Shown: positions 1 through 5,704 of the stretch, one piece after another
Layout: every line of letters starts with the position of its first letter
Position numbering within the stretch: the first letter of the stretch is position 1
Assembly (NCBI GenBank): GCA_030653635.1
Contig: JAURYZ010000047.1
Location: forward strand, 1-6,791
DNA length: 6,791 nt
Direction of reading: 5' to 3'
DNA from: Coriobacteriia bacterium
GTDB lineage: Bacteria; Actinomycetota; Coriobacteriia; Anaerosomatales; JAHIQC01
Made by a program: the position numbers and the translations under genes
Notes under the pieces: generated by a model
The model's input: only the letters and a program-made list of their open reading frames with translations
What the model was told of the DNA's origin: nothing
The model's database searches: none

Positions 1-49
1 CAGGGTATGGGCGCCCTGATGTCAGGGTTAATAGAGACAGAGCCTATAC
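1..49. other. Foreign or rearranged DNA abutting the truncated aminotransferase
   Basis: These bases do not continue the aminotransferase in any frame. The aminotransferase frame has a TAG at 32-34, and the other two frames give peptides unlike the glycine-rich N-terminal region expected upstream of the PSFNEY segment. The stretch holds a short inverted repeat (CAGGG at 1-5 with CCCTG at 15-19), another CAGGG at 23-27, and a -10-like TATACT at 45-50 without a convincing -35 box. It could be the end of a mobile element lying mostly outside the window, or a deletion scar. I do not recognise the sequence. Confidence 0.4.
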
Positions 50-859
50 TTGAGATTCCCCGTGCCTTCGTTCAACGAGTACGCCAACGCATGCGCGCCG
101 GGCACAGCCGTCGAGTTCGCCATGGATGCACCTTCGTTCACGCTCGACGTCGAGCGGTTCGCCGCCGAGGCGATCGCGTCGGGTGCGGATTTCGCCGTCG
201 TGGTCTCGCCCAACAATCCGACCTCGCTGCTCGTTCCGCATGCCGATCTGCTGTGCCTGCTCGGCCTGCTCGAAGGACACGACTGCATGCTGCTCGTCGA
301 CGAGTCGTGCATCGACTTCTTCGAGCGCAGCGTTGCCGAATCACTCGAGAAGGATCTCGCCGAGCATCAGAACCTCGCGGTCATCAAGAGCATGAGCAAG
401 GCGTATGGGATATGCGGACTGCGTATCGGCTACCTCGCGACCGCAAACCTCGCGTTCGCCGAGCGCGTGCGCGACGGTCTGCACATCTGGAACCTCAACG
501 GTTTCGCCGAGGCGTTTTTGCGCCTGGCTCCGAGCTACCGTCAGGACTTCGTCGAGAGCTGCGATTCGGTGCGCGCGGACGGCGACGCTTTCTACGTCGG
601 CTTGTGCACGATCCCGGGACTCACGGTCTACAAGCCTGACGCGAACTTCATATTCTGTCGGCTGCCTGACCACGCACCAGCGGGCCCCGAGGTCGCACTG
701 AACCTGTTCGTGGAGCACAACATCCTCATCAAGGACATGGCGGGCAAGACGATGCCCGAAGCCGACCGCTACATTCGCGTTGCGTGCCGAACGGAGCCCG
801 AGAATGCGGCGCTGACTGCTGTGCTTATGGGTCTCCTCGGCGGGGAGGACGCATGGTGA
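50..859 (+). CDS. 5'-truncated class I/II PLP-dependent aminotransferase (HisC/CobD-like)
   Basis: This is a fold-type I aminotransferase related to histidinol-phosphate aminotransferase and threonine-phosphate decarboxylase. From a TTG at 50 it encodes 269 residues. Visible family motifs are PSFNEY (6-11), SPNNPTS (53-59, usually SPNNPTG), DES (84-86) with the Asp that contacts the pyridine nitrogen, SMSKAYG with the Schiff-base Lys117, GLRIGY (123-128), and YIRVACRT near the C-terminus, where family members bind the substrate acid group. Full HisC-like enzymes have about 350 residues with the lysine near 214, so roughly 95-105 N-terminal residues are missing. No Shine-Dalgarno precedes the TTG, and an in-frame stop lies at 32-34, so this is probably a remnant, although it may still be translated. 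The last bases overlap the next gene (ATGGTGA), so the two form an operon. Substrate cannot be read from the fragment; a phosphorylated amino alcohol is an inference from the neighbour. Confidence 0.8.
   Translation: MRFPVPSFNEYANACAPGTAVEFAMDAPSFTLDVERFAAEAIASGADFAVVVSPNNPTSLLVPHADLLCLLGLLEGHDCMLLVDESCIDFFERSVAESLEKDLAEHQNLAVIKSMSKAYGICGLRIGYLATANLAFAERVRDGLHIWNLNGFAEAFLRLAPSYRQDFVESCDSVRADGDAFYVGLCTIPGLTVYKPDANFIFCRLPDHAPAGPEVALNLFVEHNILIKDMAGKTMPEADRYIRVACRTEPENAALTAVLMGLLGGEDAW
845..850 (+). promoter_or_regulatory. Ribosome binding site fixing the phosphatidyltransferase start
   Basis: A purine-rich GGGGAGGA stretch, inside the end of the aminotransferase gene, ends a few bases before the ATG at 853. 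It selects this start over the longer in-frame opening from 784, whose extra residues have no homology character. Confidence 0.7.
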
Positions 860-1458
860 CGTCGCACAAACACGTAGCGCACCCCAAGCCGATGCTGTGG
901 TTCTCGCGGGACTTGCCGAACCTGGTGTCGCTCGCCGGGCTCGCCTCAGCGCTGCTCGGCATCTACTACGCGATCCTGGGCGTGTATCCGGCAGCGATGA
1001 TCGGACTCGTGTGGGCCATCGCGTTCGACTGGCTTGACGGCTGCGTCGCGAAAGGCATGAAGGGCCGTACGAGTGAGCAGTCCGCGTACGGCGCCAACCT
1101 CGACTCGCTCATCGACATCGTGAGCTTCGGCGTCGCGCCGGCAGTGGTGCTGCTGTCGATCGGCCGATTCGATCCGTGGTACCTGCCGGGCGCGTTCGTC
1201 ATCCTGGCGGCCGCAGCCGTACGTCTGAGCTACTTCAACGTCTTCGGTCTTGCCCAGGATTCGAGTTATCGGGGATTGGCGCTCGACAACAACGTGATCC
1301 TGCTCGTGGCCCTATTCGTCTTCCGGGGCGCGATCGGCGCATCGGCGTTCGCGGTGGTTCTCTACGCGATGCTCATGCTGCTCGCTGCGCTCAACGTCTC
1401 GACCCTGCGCACGCCCAAGCTCAGCGGCAACTGGTACTACGCGATAGTCGCGCGATAG
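853..1458 (+). CDS. CDP-alcohol phosphatidyltransferase, C-terminally truncated by an 11-bp duplication
   Basis: This integral membrane enzyme would transfer a phosphatidyl or phospho-alcohol group from a CDP-activated donor to an acceptor alcohol. The family signature spans residues 59-88: D59, D62, G63, A66, G80, D84 and D88, followed by a PssA-like IVSFGVAP. Two points depart from the usual D-G-x2-A-R-x8-G pattern. The Arg after Ala66 is Lys67, and the gap to Gly80 is 12 residues. This longer gap occurs in a subgroup distinct from classical PgsA. Hydrophobic segments lie at about 24-57, 89-104, 113-128 and 146-180. The 201-residue product ends abruptly after NWYYAIVAR because 1441-1451 is exactly repeated at 1452-1462. 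Removing one copy restores a frame reading YAFGMSAFYTWQLAA to a TAA at 1509-1511, giving 215 residues and a final membrane helix. The start overlaps the aminotransferase stop, so the two are co-translated. The true alcohol substrate is unknown. Confidence 0.88.
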   Translation: MVTSHKHVAHPKPMLWFSRDLPNLVSLAGLASALLGIYYAILGVYPAAMIGLVWAIAFDWLDGCVAKGMKGRTSEQSAYGANLDSLIDIVSFGVAPAVVLLSIGRFDPWYLPGAFVILAAAAVRLSYFNVFGLAQDSSYRGLALDNNVILLVALFVFRGAIGASAFAVVLYAMLMLLAALNVSTLRTPKLSGNWYYAIVAR

Positions 1459-1462
1459 TCGC
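1441..1462 (+). repeat. Exact 11-bp tandem duplication
   Basis: GCGATAGTCGC occurs twice head to tail (1441-1451 and 1452-1462). The second copy brings TAG at 1456-1458 into the phosphatidyltransferase frame. Since 11 is not a multiple of 3, gain or loss of one copy switches between the short and the long C-terminus. Replication slippage is the obvious origin; an assembly error is the alternative. Confidence 0.9.
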
Positions 1463-1509
1463 GTACGCATTTGGCATGAGCGCGTTCTACACTTGGCAGT
1501 TGGCGGCGT

Positions 1510-1560
1510 AAGTCCCCCATCGGTTCATGGGCTGGTTTTCCCTTGAGGCCGGGGGGACTT
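1510..1560 (+). repeat. Inverted repeat AAGTCCCCC / GGGGGACTT
   Basis: Perfect 9-bp arms at 1510-1518 and 1552-1560 enclose 33 bases, and nearby CGG/CCG bases could extend the stem. It begins within the ancestral stop codon of the phosphatidyltransferase. It may be an operon-end structure or part of the IS left end. No T-run follows on either strand, so it is not a standard intrinsic terminator. Confidence 0.5.
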
Positions 1561-2965
1561 GGAGCGCGTAAGGTTTTGGGGGGCGGGACCCCGAAGCCGT
1601 ATTGAGGCATAGAGGACGGGTTTCCTTCTACTCTCTTGGTGTGTCTAAGACCCAGAGAGAAAGGAAACCCGCATGCACGATGATACAACGCTCCTGAAGT
1701 CGATTCTGGTGAAGTTCTGTCTGGAGCGCATCACCCGTTTCGAGGACTTCGAGAGAGCCGAGACGAGCTCACACGAAGATGTGCTGAATACCCTAGCCGA
1801 TGCGATGTCTGAGGCTCTCGAGGTCTTCGATGCGCAGCTGTTCTCAGACAGGCCTGATGGCTGGCGTGTGAAGGATGCCCGCTCCCGCTCGGTCTTGACT
1901 GAGTTCGGCGAGGTGACCTTCACCCGCCGTGTCTACACAGACGAGTTCGGGGACCGGCGAACCTACCTCGACGAGATCCTCTCACTGCGCCCAAGGAAGC
2001 GACTGTCCCCGGGAGCGTTCGGTGCCCTCGCGCTCTTCGGCTCCGAGATCCCCTACGAACGTGCGGCGAAGATGCTCTTCCGGCACTGTACGGGCGACGT
2101 GTCGGGGATGACGACGATGGGGGTGCTACGCGAGACCGGCGACCTGCTCGAGGTCGAGTCAGAAGCGCGGCGCCGAGAGCTCTTCGACGAGGGGCTCCTG
2201 CCTTCCGCACCACGCATGAGCGAGGAACTCAGGGTCGAGGCTGACGGGATCTGGGTGGCGCTTCAGCGGGCCCGCGGTCGAGGCATCGAGATCAAGGCGC
2301 TGTGCGCCTATGAGGACAAGAGCGCAGGTAAACGCGTCGGAGTCGTGCACCACGCCCTCGTGGGCGCCCCGAAGCGCTTCTGGGAGGAGGGCGTGGCACA
2401 CCTGGCCGGCCACTACTCACTCACCTCGCTCAAGCGCTGCTACACGGGAAGCGACGGTGCGAAGTGGTGCGGCGCTTTGGCCGATCACCTGCACGGTCCA
2501 AAGATCGTCCACAAGCTCGATCCCTGGCATCTGAATCGCGCGATCACGACGGCTTTCCCGAAGCCGCAGGATGCAGCGCCGCTTTTCGAGATGCTTTATG
2601 CCGGCCATGTCGATGAGCTGCTCGAGGTGCTCCGTTTGCGTCTGGATACAGGTTTCGGTGAGGAGGCCAAGACGCGAGTGCTGATCGGCTACATCAGGAA
2701 CAACCGCGCCTCTATAGAGGCGGATGCACCGAGCATGGGGACGATGGAGGGGACCCATGCACATCTGTATGCCGCCCGGATGAAAGTGTGGGGCGGAGCG
2801 TGGTCGAGGGAGGGGGCAAGCGACATGGCGCGCATCAGGGCCACGCTTGCCTCAGGAGACGTGCTGCCGGTGCCGGTGAGGGAGCAGGCGTTCAGGGCGA
2901 AGGACCGCAAGCGGCGATCGGCGATTCTTGAGAGGCAGCGCTACGGATTCGCTTACGAGATGGTA
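1512..2965 (+). mobile_element. ISLre2-family insertion sequence remnant, right end lost
   Basis: The element is defined by its transposase. Its left end lies somewhere between the ancestral stop of the upstream gene (1511) and the hairpin at 1617. The GC-rich stretch around 1576-1596 is a candidate but I cannot assign a terminal repeat. The right end, including the transposase stop and the right inverted repeat, is gone: the reading frame passes directly into restriction-subunit sequence at about 2940-2985. No copy of the left-end region is seen downstream. Both boundaries given are approximate. Confidence 0.6.
1617..1671 (+). promoter_or_regulatory. Long hairpin covering the ISLre2 transposase ribosome binding site
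   Basis: Outer arms CGGGTTTCCTT (1617-1627) and AAGGAAACCCG (1661-1671) pair perfectly. Inner arms CTCTCTTGG (1631-1639) and CCCAGAGAG (1651-1659) pair with one T-C mismatch position, leaving an 11-base loop. The 3' arm contains the AAAGGA ribosome binding site (1660-1665) and ends one base before the ATG at 1673. A transcript entering from upstream would fold and hide the site. A transcript starting inside the left arm would not. This is the known logic by which several IS families limit transposase made from read-through; its use here is inferred. Confidence 0.75.
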
Positions 2966-3847
2966 CGCTCAGACGGTAAGGGATACGAACCGGCAATCCA
3001 CTACGGACAGGTGCACACGCACTACGGCATCTGGACTACCGAGACGATCTCGTTTGTCACGCCGGAGTTTGCGCAGCGGCTGCGGAAAGCCCAGCCGGGC
3101 GACCTGGTGATCGCCACTACAAGCGAGGACGACGCCGCAGTTGGAAAGGCGGTTGCGTGGCTTGGTGGCGAAGCCGCAGCGGTCAGCGGGGATGCCTACA
3201 TCTATGGACACTCGCTGGATTCCAAGTACGTTGCATATTTCTTCCAGTCGGAGCAGTTCCAAGATCAGAAGAAGCGCGGAATCACCGGCACGAAAGTTCG
3301 GCGCATCGCGGGCGGAAGCTTAGCAAAGATCAGGATTCCCGTTCCAGGAGGCGGTTGCATGACCGGCAAGCACATTGAGGTGTTTCTCGTTGAAGGCGTT
3401 CCGGGTGGGATCACCACGGCGGAGATTGCTGGTTGGACGGGTCACGTCCTCGCGGGGCCACGCTCGGACCTCGGCGACATCCTCAGGCGTCCGGAGGCGA
3501 AGCGGAACGGAGCCTACTTTCTCCTCGGCGATGATGAGGAGGCGCTAGGTGGCGTCCGCTGTTACATCGGGCGTACGGAGGACTTCAATAACCGGTTCCG
3601 GGATCACTCGGCCAAAAAGGAGTTCTGGGACCGGGTCGTCCTCATCACCTCCAAGGACGACTCTTTCACCGAGGGCCACTGGGGCTATCTGGAGTGGCGG
3701 CTCGTGGAGATTGCCAAACAGGCGGCCCGCGTCACTCTGGCTAACGGCAACGACCCGCGGGGCAGGAAGCTCTCCGAGGCGCAGGCCTCGGACATGGAGG
3801 CCTTTTTGGGATCTTGTGACACATGTGTGGGTGCAAACCTGCACTGA
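1673..3847 (+). CDS. Chimeric ORF: ISLre2 transposase, HsdS recognition domain and GIY-YIG nuclease in one frame
   Basis: The 724-codon frame joins three unrelated proteins. Residues 1 to about 425 are an ISLre2/UPF0236-type DDE transposase: ADGIWV (Asp191), YTGSDGAKWCG (Asp261), KLDPWHLNRA (Asp283) and an EGTHAHLYAAR segment (Glu360) followed by the typical WGGAWSREGASDMARIRA. Residues about 435-558 match a type I restriction HsdS target-recognition domain. Residues 563-712 are a GIY-YIG nuclease that has its own start. The last 12 residues and the stop come from the ISL3 left end. Normal ISLre2 transposases end at about 450-480 residues, so the fusion replaces the transposase C-terminus. 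The ATG at 1673 is preceded by AAAGGA inside a hairpin. No part seems likely to work as a normal protein: the HsdS part lacks its second half and the nuclease its C-terminus. Whether the fusion is expressed is unknown. Confidence 0.8.
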   Translation: MHDDTTLLKSILVKFCLERITRFEDFERAETSSHEDVLNTLADAMSEALEVFDAQLFSDRPDGWRVKDARSRSVLTEFGEVTFTRRVYTDEFGDRRTYLDEILSLRPRKRLSPGAFGALALFGSEIPYERAAKMLFRHCTGDVSGMTTMGVLRETGDLLEVESEARRRELFDEGLLPSAPRMSEELRVEADGIWVALQRARGRGIEIKALCAYEDKSAGKRVGVVHHALVGAPKRFWEEGVAHLAGHYSLTSLKRCYTGSDGAKWCGALADHLHGPKIVHKLDPWHLNRAITTAFPKPQDAAPLFEMLYAGHVDELLEVLRLRLDTGFGEEAKTRVLIGYIRNNRASIEADAPSMGTMEGTHAHLYAARMKVWGGAWSREGASDMARIRATLASGDVLPVPVREQAFRAKDRKRRSAILERQRYGFAYEMVRSDGKGYEPAIHYGQVHTHYGIWTTETISFVTPEFAQRLRKAQPGDLVIATTSEDDAAVGKAVAWLGGEAAAVSGDAYIYGHSLDSKYVAYFFQSEQFQDQKKRGITGTKVRRIAGGSLAKIRIPVPGGGCMTGKHIEVFLVEGVPGGITTAEIAGWTGHVLAGPRSDLGDILRRPEAKRNGAYFLLGDDEEALGGVRCYIGRTEDFNNRFRDHSAKKEFWDRVVLITSKDDSFTEGHWGYLEWRLVEIAKQAARVTLANGNDPRGRKLSEAQASDMEAFLGSCDTCVGANLH
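2975..3346 (+). pseudogene. hsdS fragment: one target-recognition domain of a type I restriction specificity subunit
   Basis: HsdS gives type I restriction-modification complexes their DNA sequence specificity through two target-recognition domains separated by conserved helices. Here only one domain remains. It runs from about AIHYGQVHTHYGIW through a PGDLVIATTSEDD turn, KAVAWLGG, GDAYIYGH, SKYVAYFFQS and GTKVRRIAG to KIRIPVP. In the family KIRIPVP is normally followed by PLxxQxxIVxxLD, the start of the helical spacer. That spacer and the whole second domain are missing, as is the N-terminal end, which is replaced by the transposase. No hsdR or hsdM is in the window. The left boundary is uncertain by about 40 bases. 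The fragment cannot act as a normal specificity subunit. Confidence 0.75.
3346..3351 (+). promoter_or_regulatory. Ribosome binding site for the GIY-YIG gene
   Basis: A full AGGAGG sits 7 bases before the ATG at 3359. It shows that the nuclease fragment was an independent gene rather than a natural C-terminal domain of the upstream protein. Confidence 0.75.
3359..3847 (+). pseudogene. GIY-YIG nuclease family gene (DUF4357-type), 3'-truncated by ISL3 insertion
   Basis: From its own ATG the frame gives 150 native residues plus 12 encoded by the IS end. The GIY-YIG core is present: AYFLLG (Tyr53, the GIY position), RCYIG (Tyr69, the YIG position), RFRDH with Arg79 and Arg81, and YLEWRLVE with Glu112 as the likely metal-binding Glu. 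Proteins with this layout usually run to about 280-300 residues with a C-terminal DUF4357 domain and are often encoded beside type I restriction genes. Here the sequence stops being native after DMEAFL at 3808. The expected continuation is not found after the IS right end at 5189, so the 3' part was deleted and not merely displaced. The nuclease core is intact on paper, but its stability and activity cannot be judged. Confidence 0.75.
3809..3832 (+). repeat. ISL3 left terminal inverted repeat
   Basis: It matches the reverse complement of 5165-5188 with two mismatches in 24 bases. Read through in the upstream frame it encodes the foreign tail GSCDTCVG of the GIY-YIG fragment. Confidence 0.88.
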
Positions 3848-3852
3848 ATAGG

Positions 3853-3931
3853 GTGCGCACGTCGCCTGTGAGCTTGGGATACTGGTTTTCTGACAGTCAG
3901 GAAACCGAGCCACGGAGGACGACGTGCGCAC
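3853..3931 (+). promoter_or_regulatory. Inverted repeat enclosing the ISL3 transposase start, with nested hairpin
   Basis: GTGCGCACGTCG (3853-3864) is the exact reverse complement of CGACGTGCGCAC (3920-3931), which contains the GTG start codon at 3924. Between them a second hairpin forms from GGTTTTCTGA (3884-3893) and TCAGGAAACC (3897-3906), one wobble pair, with a 3-base loop. The ribosome binding site GGAGG (3914-3918) lies between the two structures, next to the outer stem. Read-through RNA from the upstream fusion ORF would fold with the start codon buried. A transcript starting after 3864 would keep it open. The palindrome GTGCGCAC could also be a protein-binding site. The regulatory role is inferred. 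Confidence 0.65.
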
Positions 3932-5165
3932 AGCCAGTCTATTGAAGCGGATATCGGGTGTCGAGAAAGTCGTGATCGAGGGCGAGGACTTCGAGGGCGA
4001 CGACGTGGTGATCAAGGTGCGGCTCCACAAGCGCCAGCAAAGACGCTGCAGCCGATGCGGACGACGGTGTGGCGGCCACGACAACGGGAGGGGACGCCGC
4101 CGCTGGCGCGTGATGGACTTCGGCACGGTCATGGTCTGGCTCGAAGCCGAGGCTCCGCGAGTGCGCTGCCCCAGGCACGGGGTGGTGATCGCACGGGTCA
4201 CCTGGGCGCGGACCGGCTCGGGGTTCACGCACCACTTCGAGGACCAGGTCGCCTGGCTCTCGACGAATACGAGCCAGAGTGCGGTCGGACAGCTGATGCG
4301 GATCGCATGGAGGACGGTCGGACGGGTGTTGAGAAGAGTCGTGGAAGAGCGCAGGGAGGGTGTGGACCTGCTCGACGGCCTGACGCGGATAGGTATCGAC
4401 GAGACCAGCTACCGGCGGGGTCACCGCTATCTGACCGTGGTCGTGTGCCACGACACCGGACGTTTCGTCTGGGCGCATCCGGGCAACTCCAAGGCGACGC
4501 TTGAGATGTTCTTCGCCGAGCTGGGAGAGGAGCGGCGGGGTCGGATAACGCATGTGACCTGCGACGGAGCCGAGTGGATACACGACACGGTCCGCTCGCG
4601 CTGTGAGAAGGCCGAGGTCTGCCTTGACGCGTTCCACATCGTCGCCTGGGCCAACGACGCGGTCGACAGTGTCCGCAGAGAGCTGTGGAACGAACAGCGC
4701 ACGAGCGGTGACAAGCAGCTCGCCGGTGAGGTCAAGGGAACCCGATGGGCGCTCCTCAAGAACCCCGAGAACCTGACCGGCCGCCAAGCCGACGCGCTCG
4801 CCCAGCTTGAAGCAGACAACTCGGACCTGTACCGCGCCTACCTCCTCAAGGAGCAGCTGCGCCTGCTGTTGAGGCAGCCAGCGGAGAAAGCGATCCCGCT
4901 TCTCGACGGCTGGATACAGTGGGCGGCGGCAAGCGGCCTCGCGGCGTTCGAGAAGGTCGCTAAGACGATAGCCCGCCAGCGCTCGGCCGTCGAAGCCATG
5001 CTCCGCCACGGCCTGACCAACGGACGCGTCGAATCCGTCAACGCCAAGATCCGGCTCATACAGCGGCGCGCCTACGGCTTCCACGACCCGTTCGCATTGA
5101 TAGCACTGGCTCAGCTCACCCTCTCCGGACTCTGCCCCCCGCTACCCGGAAGAGGCCTGCTGTGA
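3924..5165 (+). CDS. tnp: ISL3-family transposase
   Basis: This DDE transposase moves the surrounding IS by recognising its 24-bp ends. The 413-residue product is full length for the family. An N-terminal zinc-ribbon-like region has C42-x2-C45 and C82-x2-H85. It is followed by a basic, helix-rich DNA-binding part (about 100-145) and the catalytic domain: GIDETSYRRG with Asp159, THVTCDGAEW with Asp214, CLDAFHIVAWAN with Asp235, and a terminal GRVESVNAKIRLIQRRAYGF block with Glu370. The start is GTG at 3924, with GGAGG 5 bases upstream. The frame is unbroken, so the protein may be active. The - strand frame opposite (3939-5084) is a mirror of its codon bias and not a gene. Confidence 0.93.
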   Translation: MRTASLLKRISGVEKVVIEGEDFEGDDVVIKVRLHKRQQRRCSRCGRRCGGHDNGRGRRRWRVMDFGTVMVWLEAEAPRVRCPRHGVVIARVTWARTGSGFTHHFEDQVAWLSTNTSQSAVGQLMRIAWRTVGRVLRRVVEERREGVDLLDGLTRIGIDETSYRRGHRYLTVVVCHDTGRFVWAHPGNSKATLEMFFAELGEERRGRITHVTCDGAEWIHDTVRSRCEKAEVCLDAFHIVAWANDAVDSVRRELWNEQRTSGDKQLAGEVKGTRWALLKNPENLTGRQADALAQLEADNSDLYRAYLLKEQLRLLLRQPAEKAIPLLDGWIQWAAASGLAAFEKVAKTIARQRSAVEAMLRHGLTNGRVESVNAKIRLIQRRAYGFHDPFALIALAQLTLSGLCPPLPGRGLL

Positions 5166-5188
5166 CCCACACATATGTCACAAGACCC
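5165..5188 (-). repeat. ISL3 right terminal inverted repeat
   Basis: This is the partner of 3809-3832. It begins at the last base of the transposase stop codon and ends at GACCC, after which the sequence is unrelated to the GIY-YIG gene on the other side. Confidence 0.88.
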
Positions 5189-5417
<229 letters not shown>

Positions 5418-5460
5418 GCGAGGGTGCAGCACTCTCATCGAGCGAGAGCGGCAGTAACGG

Positions 5461-5489
5461 AGTATAGCGAGGTCCGTGGGCAGGGGCAA
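5461..5489 (-). promoter_or_regulatory. Sigma70-type promoter of the tRNA-Ser gene
   Basis: On the - strand TTGCCC (5484-5489) and TATACT (5461-5466) are separated by exactly 17 bases. The start of transcription would fall near 5453-5455, about 36-38 bases before the mature tRNA 5' end. The position and match are good for a stable RNA promoter. Confidence 0.7.
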
Positions 5490-5612
5490 TCGACGCCCCG
5501 CGTCGGTGCCAGGAAGAACCCTAGGGCACGCATCGGCAGAATGCCCCATAATGGCGAGGTCGGTAGTAGTCCCGAATCATGGCGAACGATGACCGCCGAA
5601 TACCTACCGTTT

Positions 5613-5661
5613 GGCGAAAAGCAGTACTGTCACGCTCCCGTTCTGCCGAAAAGCAATACAG
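5613..5661 (+). repeat. Imperfect direct repeat upstream of the secreted-protein gene
   Basis: GGCGAAAAGCAGTACTG (5613-5629) and GCCGAAAAGCAATACAG (5645-5661) match at 14 of 17 positions and are 32 bases apart, about three helical turns. The spacing puts both on the same DNA face and is compatible with a dimeric regulator site. The second copy also forms the left side of the hairpin that follows. Confidence 0.5.
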
Positions 5662-5686
5662 GGCACTGGCTGCCCTGTTTTCGGCA
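5644..5686 (+). promoter_or_regulatory. Nested hairpin 19 bases before the secreted-protein start
   Basis: TGCCGAAAA (5644-5652) pairs with TTTTCGGCA (5678-5686), and ACAGGGCA (5658-5665) with TGCCCTGT (5671-5678), around a CTGGC loop and with a 5-base bulge on the left side only. The inner GC-rich stem followed by TTTT resembles an intrinsic terminator on the + strand, so it could act as a leader attenuator or as the terminator of upstream transcription. The symmetric outer arms would let it work on either strand. No known riboswitch class is recognised. Confidence 0.6.
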
Positions 5687-5704
5687 TGGTTGAATCGGAG
5701 TCGG

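Larger units (their letters stand above)
3809..5188 (+). mobile_element. ISL3-family insertion sequence, structurally complete, 1380 bp
   Basis: The ends form 24-bp terminal inverted repeats, 3809-3832 and 5165-5188. They share TCTTGTGACA, one mismatch, then ATGTGTGGGT, with a second mismatch at the third base (GGA against GGG). One transposase gene fills the element and its TGA overlaps the right repeat. Size, single gene and repeat length all fit ISL3. The family usually makes 8-bp target duplications, but the flanks here (cctttttg and atgattat) do not match. The element either mediated a deletion or recombined with another copy after insertion. Confidence 0.88.

Noticed and set aside
1510..1560. 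Intrinsic terminator at the end of the phospholipid operon
   Set aside because: The stem is good but the loop is long and no T-run follows on either strand, so it was kept only as an inverted repeat.
3545..4228. - strand open frame of 227 codons
   Set aside because: It crosses the GIY-YIG/ISL3 junction, so it cannot be an inherited gene; low-complexity antisense frame.
3939..5084. Long - strand open frame (381 codons) opposite the ISL3 transposase
   Set aside because: It is a codon-bias shadow of the real gene in GC-rich DNA. Its product is Pro/Arg/His-rich with no family motifs.
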